Assembly: GCA_013151185.1 (NCBI GenBank)
Contig: JAADIU010000271.1
Coordinates: forward strand, 1-32,152
Length of the DNA stretch: 32,152 nt
Source of the DNA: Planctomycetota bacterium
GTDB taxonomy: Bacteria > Planctomycetota > Phycisphaerae > UBA1845
Reading direction: 5' to 3'
The position numbers and the translations under genes were made by a program. This document shows, one piece after another, positions 21,515 to 30,031 of this stretch (positions within the stretch are counted from its first letter, which is position 1; every line of letters begins with the position of its first letter). Under the pieces are notes generated by a model. The model ran no database searches. It saw nothing but the letters and a program-made list of their open reading frames with translations, and was not told where the DNA came from.

Positions 21515-22696
21515 TCAAAAAATCTTGCTGAGTATCCCGCCCTTTTTCGTCTCTTTGACTTCCTCGTATCCTTTGCCCGTTGGGTCGTGCACACGCAATG
21601 CCATACCACGAATCGACTGGCGCACTTTGCTCTTCGCCGAACTGACCGAAAGTGGTTCGCCGATGTTGATGGCTGCGTTCACCGAGTTCCAGTCGTCCGG
21701 TACTTCACCAAACACATCCATGTTGAGCGTGTCGCGGACGTCCTCCGTTGTGATCCCGCCGCTCTCGCCCCCCACGCGGTTGCATACGAGCTTCATCCGG
21801 TCGAGGTTGAATCCAACCTCGGTCATTCCCTCCAGCATCCGATGCACACTTCGCACGGTGGGGACGACCAGTTGCAGAACGAGCATGTTGAAGTCCGAAA
21901 TATCCAACACCGCTTTTGTGCCAAAGTCGAAGCGAGTCGGACCGTCAACCACGACATAGTCGTTGCTCGCCATCAACGCCGACAGAACCCCAACGCAGTG
22001 GGCGGCTGTGATGTTGTCGGCCTGCATAAACTGATTGGGCCGACTCAACACATTCACCCCCGAATGATGTTTCACGAGCGCCCGATCGATCATCTGTTGC
22101 TCGAGCTGCGTCGTACTCTCGCACAGGTCAGCCATCGTGTAGGTCGGATCGACATCAAGATGCGTGGCGACCTGACCGAAACGGTGATCCAAATCAACGA
22201 CGGTTACATTTCCCTGCGTCAACGCTTTCAATTCGACGGCAAGGTTCACCGCGATCGTCGTTGCTCCGACACCACCTGCCCCTCCGATGACCGTGATCAG
22301 CGTTCCTTGTTTCGCATCATCGCTGTGCCTGACAGCCACCTTCCCGAGGGCGCTGCCCAATACTTCGTCGTCGATCGGTTTTGTCAAAAACTCGCGGATG
22401 CCATGTCGCATCGCAGCCAGGATCAGTTGCCCATCCGTCGAGTTCGACACCGCGAACACTTCGACCCCGCGATTCGTCTGAGCCACCTCTTCCAGCATCG
22501 GGAGGATGGCTTCGGGCATCGGGTCGAGATTCGCGACCAAAACTTCAGCGGGAAACTGGGTCAGCGCCTGGGCCATCAGCGCAGGCTCATCAACCTCCGC
22601 GACGATCTTCACGCCCTCGAACGAGAGAAGCGTTGACCGAAGCGTGGCTGTGTACTCCTCTTCTGCGTTGAAGACCAGTACCCGAACTGCCGCCAT
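21515..22696 (-). CDS. tadZ: TadZ/CpaE, receiver-like plus MinD/ParA-type ATPase
   Basis: A 393-residue protein that localises the Tad machine at the cell pole in studied species. Start 22696 is supported by GGGGAG 7 nt upstream. Residues 1-120 form an atypical receiver-like domain (VRVLVFN, EVLVANLDPM, FLTKPIDDEVLG), and 132-380 a deviant Walker A ATPase. The P-loop reads GGAGGVGATT (138-147): both the signature Lys and the Walker Lys found in MinD (KGGxGKT) are Ala here. VVDLDHRFGQVATHLDVDP and DYVVVDGPT remain. Loss of the second Lys is common in CpaE/TadZ; loss of both suggests little hydrolysis. It is first gene of the ATPase/platform block. Confidence 0.9.
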   Translation of the reverse strand: MAAVRVLVFNAEEEYTATLRSTLLSFEGVKIVAEVDEPALMAQALTQFPAEVLVANLDPMPEAILPMLEEVAQTNRGVEVFAVSNSTDGQLILAAMRHGIREFLTKPIDDEVLGSALGKVAVRHSDDAKQGTLITVIGGAGGVGATTIAVNLAVELKALTQGNVTVVDLDHRFGQVATHLDVDPTYTMADLCESTTQLEQQMIDRALVKHHSGVNVLSRPNQFMQADNITAAHCVGVLSALMASNDYVVVDGPTRFDFGTKAVLDISDFNMLVLQLVVPTVRSVHRMLEGMTEVGFNLDRMKLVCNRVGGESGGITTEDVRDTLNMDVFGEVPDDWNSVNAAINIGEPLSVSSAKSKVRQSIRGMALRVHDPTGKGYEEVKETKKGGILSKIF

Positions 22697-22943
22697 GGAT
22701 GACTCCCCGTCTCTTTGATGGTCACGCAGAGCGCGATGTTCACGTTACTCGTAAGACCATGCAGCCCCGTCTTAGAGATTGCATGTATTGACTAATTCGT
22801 ACGCTTCATCGCGCGTCGAGTCGCGACGCCTATGTTGACATCGACACTTTCGCGGAGTGATTCTCACTCGACCAACTCAATGTCGGTCTTCCAACTGCGC
22901 CCGATAATGGCCGACGCGAGGCTCCATGTTAGGAGGTTCGCGC

Positions 22944-22976
22944 AAAGAGGCGGCCCGCACGTTTGCGCGAGCCGCC
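22944..22976 (-). terminator. terminator-like hairpin after the TadG-like gene
   Basis: On the minus strand GGCGGC (22976-22971) pairs with GCCGCC (22954-22949), extended by CGC/GCG inside, and is followed by TCTTT. It lies about 45 nt past the 23019 stop. The remaining 250 nt to tadZ hold no gene and probably the tadZ promoter; nothing convincing was identified. Confidence 0.5.
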
Positions 22977-23018
22977 GGTCCGAAAACCATGCAAGGTGAC
23001 CGATCAGTATGAACGAAC

Positions 23019-24884
23019 CTATCGAATCAATTCGACCGGTCGGGCACCGCCCAGCTTCTGAAAGATCTCAGCCAACTGAGCACTGTAGTTCGTGATGGAA
23101 CCTTCTGCCTGGAAGTGATCGCCACCACCGACGTCAGCAAGGTAGTCCATCAAATCGATATCAGCCTCTGAGCCAACGCTGACTGAGAAAATTCGGATAC
23201 CCATCGCGGCAGCATTGTCGCTCATGTTGCGGGCATGGAGTTCCCCATTCTCATAGTCGCCAACGGCACCATCCGCCGTGACGTTTGCCCGGCCATCGGT
23301 GAGGACGATCATCACCTTTCGTGAGTTGGGGCGGGCGCGTGAACTGCTTAGCTCCTCAATTCCTCGCTGGATCCCACCGCCCATGTTCGTCCATCCGTCG
23401 TAGTAGCTGGCCTGCATTTCGGAGAGGCGATTGCTGACCAACTCGTAGTTCGCGGTCAGGTCGACTTCGTGTCTGGCGGTTTCGCCATAGATTTCGAGCG
23501 ACAACCGGTCGTCGGTATCCAACGTCGCAAGCTCCGCCGTCATGAACTCGACCGCATCCTTCACAGCTTGCATCGGCTGCTGCCGGGTCGCTGCCAGCTC
23601 TGGCGTCTTGGCGTTGGTTGATCGACGCTCCAGTACATAGTTGACAAACGTCTTGACTCCGAATTGATACTGGAAGTCGTTATTAGCGCGATACATCCGC
23701 GTCCAGGTCTTGTTCATGTAATTGTTGATATAGTCCTTCCAGATGGTACTGGACGTTGCGGCGCTGCGATCACCGAACGTCTCGGTCCACTGTAGTTCGC
23801 TTGATCCAACCCAATTGTTACCGTTTCCGGAGGCTCCACTTGCAAGTAGATTTGCTCCAGCTTGTTGTCCGATATTGTTGGCTTGATTGGCGTTCTGCGA
23901 GTTGGCCTCCCACCTACCACCCGGAATACCACTATTCCAATCCGCCAGCCCGAGAGCAACCGCCGTCCTCTCGTCCCACGCGTTGTTCCCGTCGTAGGTA
24001 GCCGCAGTGATTGCATCAATCTCTTGAGAACTGTAGCCACGCGCCGCAAGACTGTCATCGATGGCCGCGTCATCCCAGGTCACGTTCTTTGGTAGGTAGA
24101 CGAGGCCGGGGTCAACCGTGGGATCGTAGTTGGCGTCGAGGTTTTGCTCGCCATACCCAAGTTGTTTCATGTAGCCCCATGCAGGACCGGCCATCTGGGG
24201 ACTGTATCCGTCTCCGTCCAGCGCGAATTCCGTCCCTTCCCATCCCGACCCGACGTCGTTGATCCCCCCAGGGAGATCATCCCAAACCTCGAACAGATTG
24301 ATGTCGGTGGTTTTGTAGCGGCGTAGTTCGCTGTCTTCTTTGTGAGACCCGGAAAGGTCTGCGACGATGGCAATATCGCGAGGGACAAGCATCGCGATCG
24401 CTTCGGCATCGATGTCTGCGGTGTCATATCCAAAGATGCGGGCGAAGTAGAGCGAGAGCGCGCCGTTTGAGGAGCCCTCCGTCAGACGAACCCGAACCCG
24501 AACAGCATCCGGATTGACCGACGTGGGTTCAAAATCGTAACCGCCTCCAGGAACGAGGACGGCTCGCCCGAATTCAACGTCTGATCCGTCGAGCGTGACG
24601 CTTCTTCCGAAGACATCATTCTGTTCCGCGTACAGCAACGCCTCCGCGCGGGCGAGTGTGGTCGGGTTCCCCTCGTCGAACGCCGAGAGCTTGGAAGCAG
24701 CAGCCAAGGCGGCCGCGTCGGCTGTCCTTTGCAGGTCCCCTTTCGCGTTGTACATCGAACCCACGTCAACGCTCAACGCGGCAAAGCCAATGATAGCAGT
24801 CATACTAACAGCGACCTGGATAGCCACTGCGGCGCGTCGGCGACTGCGCACCAAGCCCCTCTGGATTAGTACATTTCGACCCAT
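23019..24884 (-). CDS. tadG: TadG-like pilus-associated protein with vWA domain
   Basis: A 621-residue protein. The N-terminal segment RRRAAVAIQVAVSMTAIIGFAALSVDVG with QRTADAAALAAAS (residues 15-64) is the TadG/Flp-associated anchor (one membrane helix, pseudopilin-like). A von Willebrand factor A domain follows: MIDAS DLSGS at 176-180, the TDG motif in VMIVLTDGRAN (524-534), and GIRIFSVSVGSEADIDLM. About 240 residues, rich in Asn, Trp and Tyr, are inserted between the first and later vWA strands (about 185-425). In the Tad system TadG is envelope-located and poorly understood; adhesion through the vWA domain is plausible. GGGGGG precedes the start. It follows cpaC by 60 nt. Confidence 0.85.
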   Translation of the reverse strand: MGRNVLIQRGLVRSRRRAAVAIQVAVSMTAIIGFAALSVDVGSMYNAKGDLQRTADAAALAAASKLSAFDEGNPTTLARAEALLYAEQNDVFGRSVTLDGSDVEFGRAVLVPGGGYDFEPTSVNPDAVRVRVRLTEGSSNGALSLYFARIFGYDTADIDAEAIAMLVPRDIAIVADLSGSHKEDSELRRYKTTDINLFEVWDDLPGGINDVGSGWEGTEFALDGDGYSPQMAGPAWGYMKQLGYGEQNLDANYDPTVDPGLVYLPKNVTWDDAAIDDSLAARGYSSQEIDAITAATYDGNNAWDERTAVALGLADWNSGIPGGRWEANSQNANQANNIGQQAGANLLASGASGNGNNWVGSSELQWTETFGDRSAATSSTIWKDYINNYMNKTWTRMYRANNDFQYQFGVKTFVNYVLERRSTNAKTPELAATRQQPMQAVKDAVEFMTAELATLDTDDRLSLEIYGETARHEVDLTANYELVSNRLSEMQASYYDGWTNMGGGIQRGIEELSSSRARPNSRKVMIVLTDGRANVTADGAVGDYENGELHARNMSDNAAAMGIRIFSVSVGSEADIDLMDYLADVGGGDHFQAEGSITNYSAQLAEIFQKLGGARPVELIR

Positions 24885-24944
24885 GATTTTCCCCCCCTGG
24901 CTGGAACATCAACAAGACTGTGTATAACTTATGAAAAAGGTTTC

Positions 24945-26561
24945 CTACCCGTCATCATTCGTCGAATAACCCCACGGGCCTTTGATCGATGACATGTCAT
25001 CGGATTGGCCTCTGAACGGAGCGACTTTTGGTTCGCCGTGCGTGCGATACGGGCTGCGCGTGTCCTCCAGGACTTCCCCTTCTTCGTCTGGAATTTCGCC
25101 TTCAAGTTGCCCCAAAGCATACAATTCATAATCGTTGGGCGGCAAGTAATCGTGACCTGGAACATCCGGTACCTGATGCGGATTCATGGGTGCGATAATT
25201 TCCGGCGTGACCAGGATAACCAGCTCGCTTTCGCGCCGACGGTAGGACGTTGAGCGGAACAAAGCCCCCAATACCGGGACATCACCCAAACCAGGCAGTG
25301 CGCTCGCCAAACCCCGGACCTCTTCACTCAGCAAGCCCGCAATGGCAAGCGTCTGTCCGTTGCCAACTTCGACGGTCGTTTCAACACGTCTCTGCGTCAA
25401 ACCCGGGACGACGAATCCTTGAATTTGAATCGCATTCGAGAAGTCCGTTTCGGAAACCTCCGGCGCGACTCTCATGCGAATGCGCTGATGCGCCAGCACG
25501 ACCGGCGTGAAGTCGACTTTGATACCAAACTCGCGAAACTGAATCGTGACGGAGCCAGCGGCTGACCCGGACTGCGGAACCGGAATCGGAAATTCGCCAC
25601 CCGCAAGGAACGAAGCCGTTTCACCACTGATCGCAACAAGATTCGGTTCTGCCAGGATCTTCAAGAGCGAATTGTCTGCCATCGCCTTGAGGAATACCTG
25701 CATCTGCACACGCGGAAAACCGAACGAAAGCGTCGACGTTGGCGCGAGCGGAATGCCTTGGTTACCCGTCAGGAAAGGTATCGTACCCGTGATCGCAGTG
25801 TCGGCAGCCGCTCCGATGTTGATCGGATTGAACCCACCAATCTGACTGACGGTGAACATATCCCGAAGGTTCTCACCTCCGAGAAACCCGTTGATGCCCA
25901 GTTCGCGGGCAGCCGATCGGCTTACTTCCGCGACGGTGCAGCGCAATAACACCTGCTGTTGCCCTGCCACCTGCAAGTGGTTCTGGATGAGCGTTTCCGG
26001 CGACTGGGCGTCGGGTGACACGAATAGCGCAGCAAAACGCTCCATGCGTTCTGCCGACGCAGCACCACTGACCGTGCCGGTCAACACGATATTGCCCATG
26101 ATCGACGTAGCCACCGCGTCGGCTTGTGGATCGAGATCGCGCAGCTTTTCGTTGAGCAGGCGAACGTCAAGCTCGACCTGCACATCAATCAGCTTTCGCT
26201 CGCCGGACTCCGACCAGACGATCATCTGCGTCATGCCGTAACCGACCCCGGTCACCAGGTACTGCTTGGGACTGAGGGACTCGACTTTCGCGATCGCCGA
26301 TTCAATAATCTGAACACGACTCGCGGGTTCTGTTGTTTCGACAACCATGCTACCGCGCAAAGGCACGATGATGTGCGCCGCGCTTTCTTCAACTTCACGA
26401 ACCGTGATGTCGAACCCACCTGCGTACGCGATGGGAGCACCCACCATCACGCCAACAGCCATCAACACACTCAGCAAATTGCTTTTCATCCTAGCACCCG
26501 CTTTCAATCGCCCGCTCCGTCGGGCGCCGTGTCGAAAATCGTCCATGATCGTGGCCTTCAT
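24945..26561 (-). CDS. cpaC: Tad pilus outer-membrane secretin CpaC/RcpA
   Basis: A 538-residue secretin that forms the outer-membrane pore. ATG 26561 overlaps the cpaB stop (TAATG), which argues for coupling; but the signal peptide (KSNLLSVLMAVGVMVGAPIAYAG) begins at the in-frame ATG 26489, so the mature start may derive from either. Domains: pilus N domain (ESAAHIIVPLRGSMVVETTEP...YGMTQMIVW), a BON-like region (DLDPQADAVATSIMGNIVLTG), and the secretin domain with KILAEPNLVAISGETASFLAGG, FPIPVPQ, and VPVLGALFRSTSYRRRESELV. The acidic C-terminal tail (LEGEIPDEEGEV) is not part of the family core. Confidence 0.93.
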   Translation of the reverse strand: MKATIMDDFRHGARRSGRLKAGARMKSNLLSVLMAVGVMVGAPIAYAGGFDITVREVEESAAHIIVPLRGSMVVETTEPASRVQIIESAIAKVESLSPKQYLVTGVGYGMTQMIVWSESGERKLIDVQVELDVRLLNEKLRDLDPQADAVATSIMGNIVLTGTVSGAASAERMERFAALFVSPDAQSPETLIQNHLQVAGQQQVLLRCTVAEVSRSAARELGINGFLGGENLRDMFTVSQIGGFNPINIGAAADTAITGTIPFLTGNQGIPLAPTSTLSFGFPRVQMQVFLKAMADNSLLKILAEPNLVAISGETASFLAGGEFPIPVPQSGSAAGSVTIQFREFGIKVDFTPVVLAHQRIRMRVAPEVSETDFSNAIQIQGFVVPGLTQRRVETTVEVGNGQTLAIAGLLSEEVRGLASALPGLGDVPVLGALFRSTSYRRRESELVILVTPEIIAPMNPHQVPDVPGHDYLPPNDYELYALGQLEGEIPDEEGEVLEDTRSPYRTHGEPKVAPFRGQSDDMSSIKGPWGYSTNDDG

Positions 26562-27679
26562 TATTCCGTGTCCTCGCTAGGGTCTGACGTGTCGTGGTTT
26601 TCCTCGGCTGCTTCTTCTTCTGTCGGAGCAGGCGAGCGTCGTTCGATAACCGGTGCTGCACGGCGACGCGAACCCCGACGACGCTTGCGTGTGCGGGGTC
26701 TGTCTCCCTCGTTGATTTCCAAGACTTCCATCGAGTTTTCATCACGAAAGGTGACATGAAGCGCGGCGTCCTGGCTGTCCTTGTCTGCACTGCTATTGAT
26801 GACCGAAACGGTCTTGGGTTCGGGCTGCTCAACAGGCTCAACTACCGGTTGGGGCGTGGCGGTTGCCGGCTGATTCTTCTTCGCGTTCATCGCCGCAAAC
26901 ATAGCCGCCAGCGCGGAATTGTCGGGCCCTGCATTCTTTTTCTGAGCGTCTGCTTCCAAGTCGTCGTTTCCAAACACCTCCGAACCCGTAGTCTCAGCCG
27001 GAGTATTCATCGCCAAGTCCTCCGCGCCGCGCATCGCCAGCGTGATGCGGCCCCTTGATTGTGCGAGGTGCAACTTGGGAACGTCCTCTTCCTTCACGAT
27101 GAGCGTGACCGTTTGGGCCACGCGATTTCCGTTGTCTTCGGAGTGGCGCTGATTGAGGAGCTGACCAACAGCCCCAACCTGCACGCGCTGCAAGATCACG
27201 CGGCTTATGGTTTCGGATCGCGAGCGACGCTTGACGTCCATGACCACAATCACGTCCACCCAGTCGCCCGGATGAATGAGGTAACCCACGCCCGAAGACT
27301 CGCTGATCTTCACACCAACGGCTCGAAATCCCTCTTTGACGCGAACAATCAACCCCGGCAATGTGCCTTCGGGTGCGATCATTGACATCGTGATCGGCAC
27401 GCCCTGCGGGATCGATTTGAGCGCAATACGGTTGATGATTTCTTCGGTACTCGACACCGTGTCCATCGCTAGGAGCGGTGTCTTGACCGTTTCTGTGACG
27501 ATCAAAACGTCCGGTGTGATCTGGACTGTCGAGGGGATGTCGGATCTGGCCATCACCACGGAGATCAGGTTCGTGTCCTTTGCGCCATTGGCGGCATTTA
27601 CGGTGTCCATGGTGTATTTGATCGCGATAACTCCAACGACCAAACCAACCACCAGTGGAATCAATGCCTTGCTTTTCAT
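26561..27679 (-). CDS. cpaB: Tad pilus assembly protein CpaB/RcpC
   Basis: A 372-residue periplasmic protein with one N-terminal helix (ALIPLVVGLVVGVIAIKYTM). ATG 27679 has AAAGG 7 nt upstream and is preferred to 27697. The SAF domain (ISVVMARSDIPSTVQITPDVLIV) and the RcpC region (VRVKEGFRAVGVKISESSGVGYLIHPGDWVDVIVV, then LNQRHSEDNGNRVAQTVTLIV) are classic. Beyond residue 235 there is a low-complexity tail of about 130 residues, rich in Asp, Glu, Gln and Pro, with a KRRRGSRRR patch and an acidic end. That tail is longer than usual. CpaB is thought to gate or stabilise the secretin. It stops in TAATG overlap with cpaC. Confidence 0.9.
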   Translation of the reverse strand: MKSKALIPLVVGLVVGVIAIKYTMDTVNAANGAKDTNLISVVMARSDIPSTVQITPDVLIVTETVKTPLLAMDTVSSTEEIINRIALKSIPQGVPITMSMIAPEGTLPGLIVRVKEGFRAVGVKISESSGVGYLIHPGDWVDVIVVMDVKRRSRSETISRVILQRVQVGAVGQLLNQRHSEDNGNRVAQTVTLIVKEEDVPKLHLAQSRGRITLAMRGAEDLAMNTPAETTGSEVFGNDDLEADAQKKNAGPDNSALAAMFAAMNAKKNQPATATPQPVVEPVEQPEPKTVSVINSSADKDSQDAALHVTFRDENSMEVLEINEGDRPRTRKRRRGSRRRAAPVIERRSPAPTEEEAAEENHDTSDPSEDTE

Positions 27680-27885
27680 GGTCAACCTTTCGCCCAAACC
27701 CCAAGCTCATTGCAGGCAAGCGTGTCCCTCACGCTGCGCCCAGACGGCATCCCGCGCCGGCGATGCGCGAAGATGAACAACTGATTTATCGGATCGGATT
27801 TGCTTCGGGCGAACCTAAGCACGAATTTGTGCGAATTCGCCGCGATCAGGCTGTCGTGTGTCCCTGAACAGTTCGTCCAGGCAAT

Positions 27886-28191
27886 AGCCGAGTCGCATTA
27901 TCGGACTCGGCTGACCTTGCGGGTTGTTGGGTGCCGTCCCCGGTGACGCCCAACGCCTCAAAATATTTGCCGCGTGCTTGTTGGCGGCGGGTTTTGCGGT
28001 TGAACAAACTTCAAGCTGCATTCGGTTTCGCGCCCGATGCGATGATCATCGGGGTTCCGCCTTCTGCAAATATCAGTGCCGTCTTGCACCAGCCGACCCG
28101 TGCGCGATGAACGGGCAGCGATGTTCCTGGGTATCGAGATGTTCCCGAGTGCCCGTCACCGCCAGGCGGCTTGTTGAATCCACCTGGCGGT
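27886..28191. repeat. three hairpins between tadE and cpaB
   Basis: The 554-nt gap between the tadE stop and the cpaB start contains no supported gene. It holds three inverted repeats: 9 bp perfect arms at 28158-28166/28183-28191 (ACCGCCAGG), 8 bp at 27926-27933/27947-27954 (GTTGGG core), and 9 bp perfect at 27886-27894/27904-27912 (AGCCGAGTC). None has a U-tract on the minus strand. They may end or stabilise the flp-tadV-tadE transcript, and a cpaB promoter is expected here. Confidence 0.5.
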
Positions 28192-28233
28192 CCGCGCTGC
28201 GTGGTGCCCTCACCCGAGGCGGAGCATCATGCG

Positions 28234-28692
28234 CTACACACCTTCTTTACGCATCGAACAGGTGCCCGAAACGTCGTCTGTGATCCGTCCGATGAAACCC
28301 GTGACTGAGATGTCATCATATGGCACCGTGATCGTCACGGAAATCGTCGGGTTGCCGGGCGTGTCTTCCGTGATGGATAACATGCCACCACTGAACGTCA
28401 CCCCGCCTGCCGTCATGATTTCCTCGATCCGCTGATACACCGCACTGCCCGATGCACTGTATGGCTTTGCGCTCGATTGAAGCACCGCGATTCGGGCACC
28501 TTCACGAGCGGCATGCTGCGCCGTCTGGCGAACCCGAAACAACTGGCCGAACTCCATGATCCCAAACAGGATCGCAAGCAGGACCGGTGTCACCACTGCA
28601 AACTCAACAAGGGCAGCCGCCCGTCGCTGCGAAGTAGAACCCGACCGCTTCCAACCCATCACCGACCTGTTCAAACCAATCAATCGTCGCAT
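28234..28692 (-). CDS. tadE: TadE-family minor pseudopilin
   Basis: A 152-residue protein. Start ATG 28692 overlaps the prepilin peptidase stop (TAATG), so translation is coupled. After a basic leader (MRRLIGLNRSVMGWKRSGS) comes RRAAALVEFAVVTPVLLAILFGIMEFGQLF, the TadE signature. A is followed by LVEF, with Glu at the +5-type position of a type IV pilin-like segment and one membrane helix. RQTAQHAAREGARIAVLQ continues the family pattern. The C-terminal half (about 80 residues) is extracellular, with ITVPYDDISVTGFIG. TadE is a minor pseudopilin processed by the Tad prepilin peptidase. Only one TadE-like gene is present here. Confidence 0.88.
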   Translation of the reverse strand: MRRLIGLNRSVMGWKRSGSTSQRRAAALVEFAVVTPVLLAILFGIMEFGQLFRVRQTAQHAAREGARIAVLQSSAKPYSASGSAVYQRIEEIMTAGGVTFSGGMLSITEDTPGNPTISVTITVPYDDISVTGFIGRITDDVSGTCSMRKEGV

Positions 28693-29243
28693 TAGATCAC
28701 CCACCAATCGAAGACATGGCCCGCCAGAATAATGAGCGAGCCTGCCGTCAAAGGTACCCCATACGGGAGCAACTGTGACGAGTCGCCAAAGCTCTTCGCC
28801 GAACCGAATTCACCAAACATCGTGTCGGTCGATTGCATCTTCGCCCAGATCACGTTCATGTTCGCCAGAGCGTGCTGCGTGCGTCCGGTTGACATGATCA
28901 TCACCATCGCGACCGCCCCACCAATCATCGCACCCAAGGCAAACGAAACCAGCGTCATGTAAGGCCCGAACCAAACTCCGATTGCGGCCATCAATTTGAC
29001 GTCGCCCGCACCCATACCGTGCATCAGCCAAGGTACAATCAGAACCCCGAACCCAACCAACAAACCAAGGGCGCCGTTTCCGACCCCCACTGCTCCATAG
29101 AACCAACCTTGTACGCCAAAACCGACCAATATGAGTGCCAGGTTTAACCAGTTTGGTACCTTGCGCTTGGCATAATCAATCCACGACGCCAAAAGCACGC
29201 CGGGAACGAGCACCAAACATGTCACAAGCCAAAAGGGTTCCAT
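28692..29243 (-). CDS. tadV: A24 prepilin peptidase TadV/CpaA
   Basis: A 183-residue membrane aspartyl peptidase that cleaves the Flp pilin and pseudopilin leaders. ATG 29243 (AAAGG 7 nt upstream) is chosen over 29261. Catalytic Asp23 is in SWIDYAKRKVPNWLN and Asp81 in GMGAGDVKLM, the GxGD motif, matching family A24A without the N-terminal methylase domain. There are about six hydrophobic helices. A loop of about 40 residues near 120-155 (TGRTQHALANMNVIWAKMQS...) is longer than in small CpaA proteins but typical of TadV. It lies 208 nt downstream of flp with hairpins between, and its stop overlaps tadE. Confidence 0.92.
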   Translation of the reverse strand: MEPFWLVTCLVLVPGVLLASWIDYAKRKVPNWLNLALILVGFGVQGWFYGAVGVGNGALGLLVGFGVLIVPWLMHGMGAGDVKLMAAIGVWFGPYMTLVSFALGAMIGGAVAMVMIMSTGRTQHALANMNVIWAKMQSTDTMFGEFGSAKSFGDSSQLLPYGVPLTAGSLIILAGHVFDWWVI

Positions 29244-29355
29244 GGTGAGACCTTTCTTCAAAAACTGTCGTTTCTAATCGCTCGAATGTCGAGTGACATT
29301 CACATGGCATCCGGTCCAATCTTGTCCCCTCCGGACTCCATGGCAAACAGGGTTG

Positions 29356-29436
29356 CGGGCATCGCCATATTGGCAGATGCCCGGAACTCCCCCCTGTTCG
29401 ACGCGACTGCCCCCGGTAGCATGAACCACCGGGGGC
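29356..29436 (-). promoter_or_regulatory. paired hairpins downstream of flp
   Basis: Two strong inverted repeats follow the flp stop on the minus strand. The first has 9 bp perfect arms GCCCCCGGT/ACCGGGGGC (29409-29417/29428-29436). The second has an 8 bp outer stem CGGGCATC/GATGCCCG plus inner GCC/GGC around ATATT (29356-29366/29372-29383). No U-tract follows either. Such structures commonly stop or protect the abundant flp mRNA while letting some transcription continue to tadV. Confidence 0.6.
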
Positions 29437-29451
29437 CCCCGCGAGGTTTGA

Positions 29452-29625
29452 CTACATGGCGTTTCCGACCGCCGTGAACGCAGCCGAAGCCTTTGTACCA
29501 ATGGCCTTCACCGCCGTAATACATACGACAATAATGAGGGCCAACATCACCGCGTACTCAGTGGCTGTCGGACCATCTTCACTACGCAGGAAGTCTTTTG
29601 CACGACGCATGATTGCTTTCTTCAT
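29452..29625 (-). CDS. flp: Flp-family type IVb pilin
   Basis: A 57-residue major pilin. ATG 29625 (MKKAIMRRAKDFL) has GGGAG 8-9 nt upstream; the frame to 29712 is upstream non-coding sequence. The leader ends in SEDG and the mature protein begins PTATEYAVMLALIIVV. Cleavage after Gly18 and Glu23 at mature +5 fit the Flp rule, though Pro at +1 is less usual. One hydrophobic helix is followed by VKAIGTKASAAFTAVGNAM, the Flp tail. It is the first gene of the locus and the single flp copy in the window. The 400 nt upstream hold its promoter, not identified. Confidence 0.93.
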   Translation of the reverse strand: MKKAIMRRAKDFLRSEDGPTATEYAVMLALIIVVCITAVKAIGTKASAAFTAVGNAM

Positions 29626-29712
29626 ACCGATTTCTCCCATTCGTACGGCTTGCCGACCCTGCCTTTGCAGCAACCGGCAACTGGTTCGCGCTGTGGCCCG
29701 TCCGTTTGCCAA

Positions 29713-30031
29713 AGCACATTATTAGTCCGACCGAACCTCCCAGGGTCTCGGTAATCCGACCATCCGTAGCCGGCGAAGTCTCCTTCTTGCCGTCAGATGC
29801 CGAGGCGTTTCCACTCCCACATCCCGACGACAAGCCAAATCTAAGAAACAGAAGGGTCAGGAGCAAACGACTTGCAAAGTAATTTTTGAGGCGCTGTGTT
29901 GCATCAAAGCGTGCATAACTATTGGACCGTAGTACGATTGCGCCCAATGTTATCGGTATCCGTAGGGTGCGCCCCGGACGCACCGAACAAATACCAAGAC
30001 GGCGCATTCAAAACGAACACAACAAACGCCG
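29713..30031. other. intergenic region upstream of flp
   Basis: No gene is supported between the PAP2 stop at 30032 and flp. The flp promoter should be here, but neither a sigma-70 nor a clear -24/-12 sigma-54 site was found by eye. It contains one REP-like copy (29960-29987). Confidence 0.4.
29960..29987 (+). repeat. REP-like palindrome, left copy
   Basis: A 28-nt element starting CCGTAGGGTGCG and ending GGACGCACCGAA. Its core GGTGCG...CGCACC is self-complementary. It matches the reverse complement of the element at 31053-31080 at 27 of 28 positions. GTAGGGTGCG-type palindromes are the usual look of REP/BIME sequences tied to RAYT transposases. Confidence 0.75.

Noticed and set aside
21587-22636. 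349-residue plus-strand ORF
   Set aside because: It is antisense to tadZ/cpaE, His/Arg-rich, and has no ribosome site or family.
26124-26759. 211-residue plus-strand ORF
   Set aside because: It is antisense to the cpaC/cpaB junction; the coding strand is certain from secretin and SAF motifs.
27924-28283. 119-residue plus-strand ORF across the tadE-cpaB gap
   Set aside because: It is Cys/Arg-rich, overlaps the hairpins, and runs antisense into tadE. It has no ribosome site or family.
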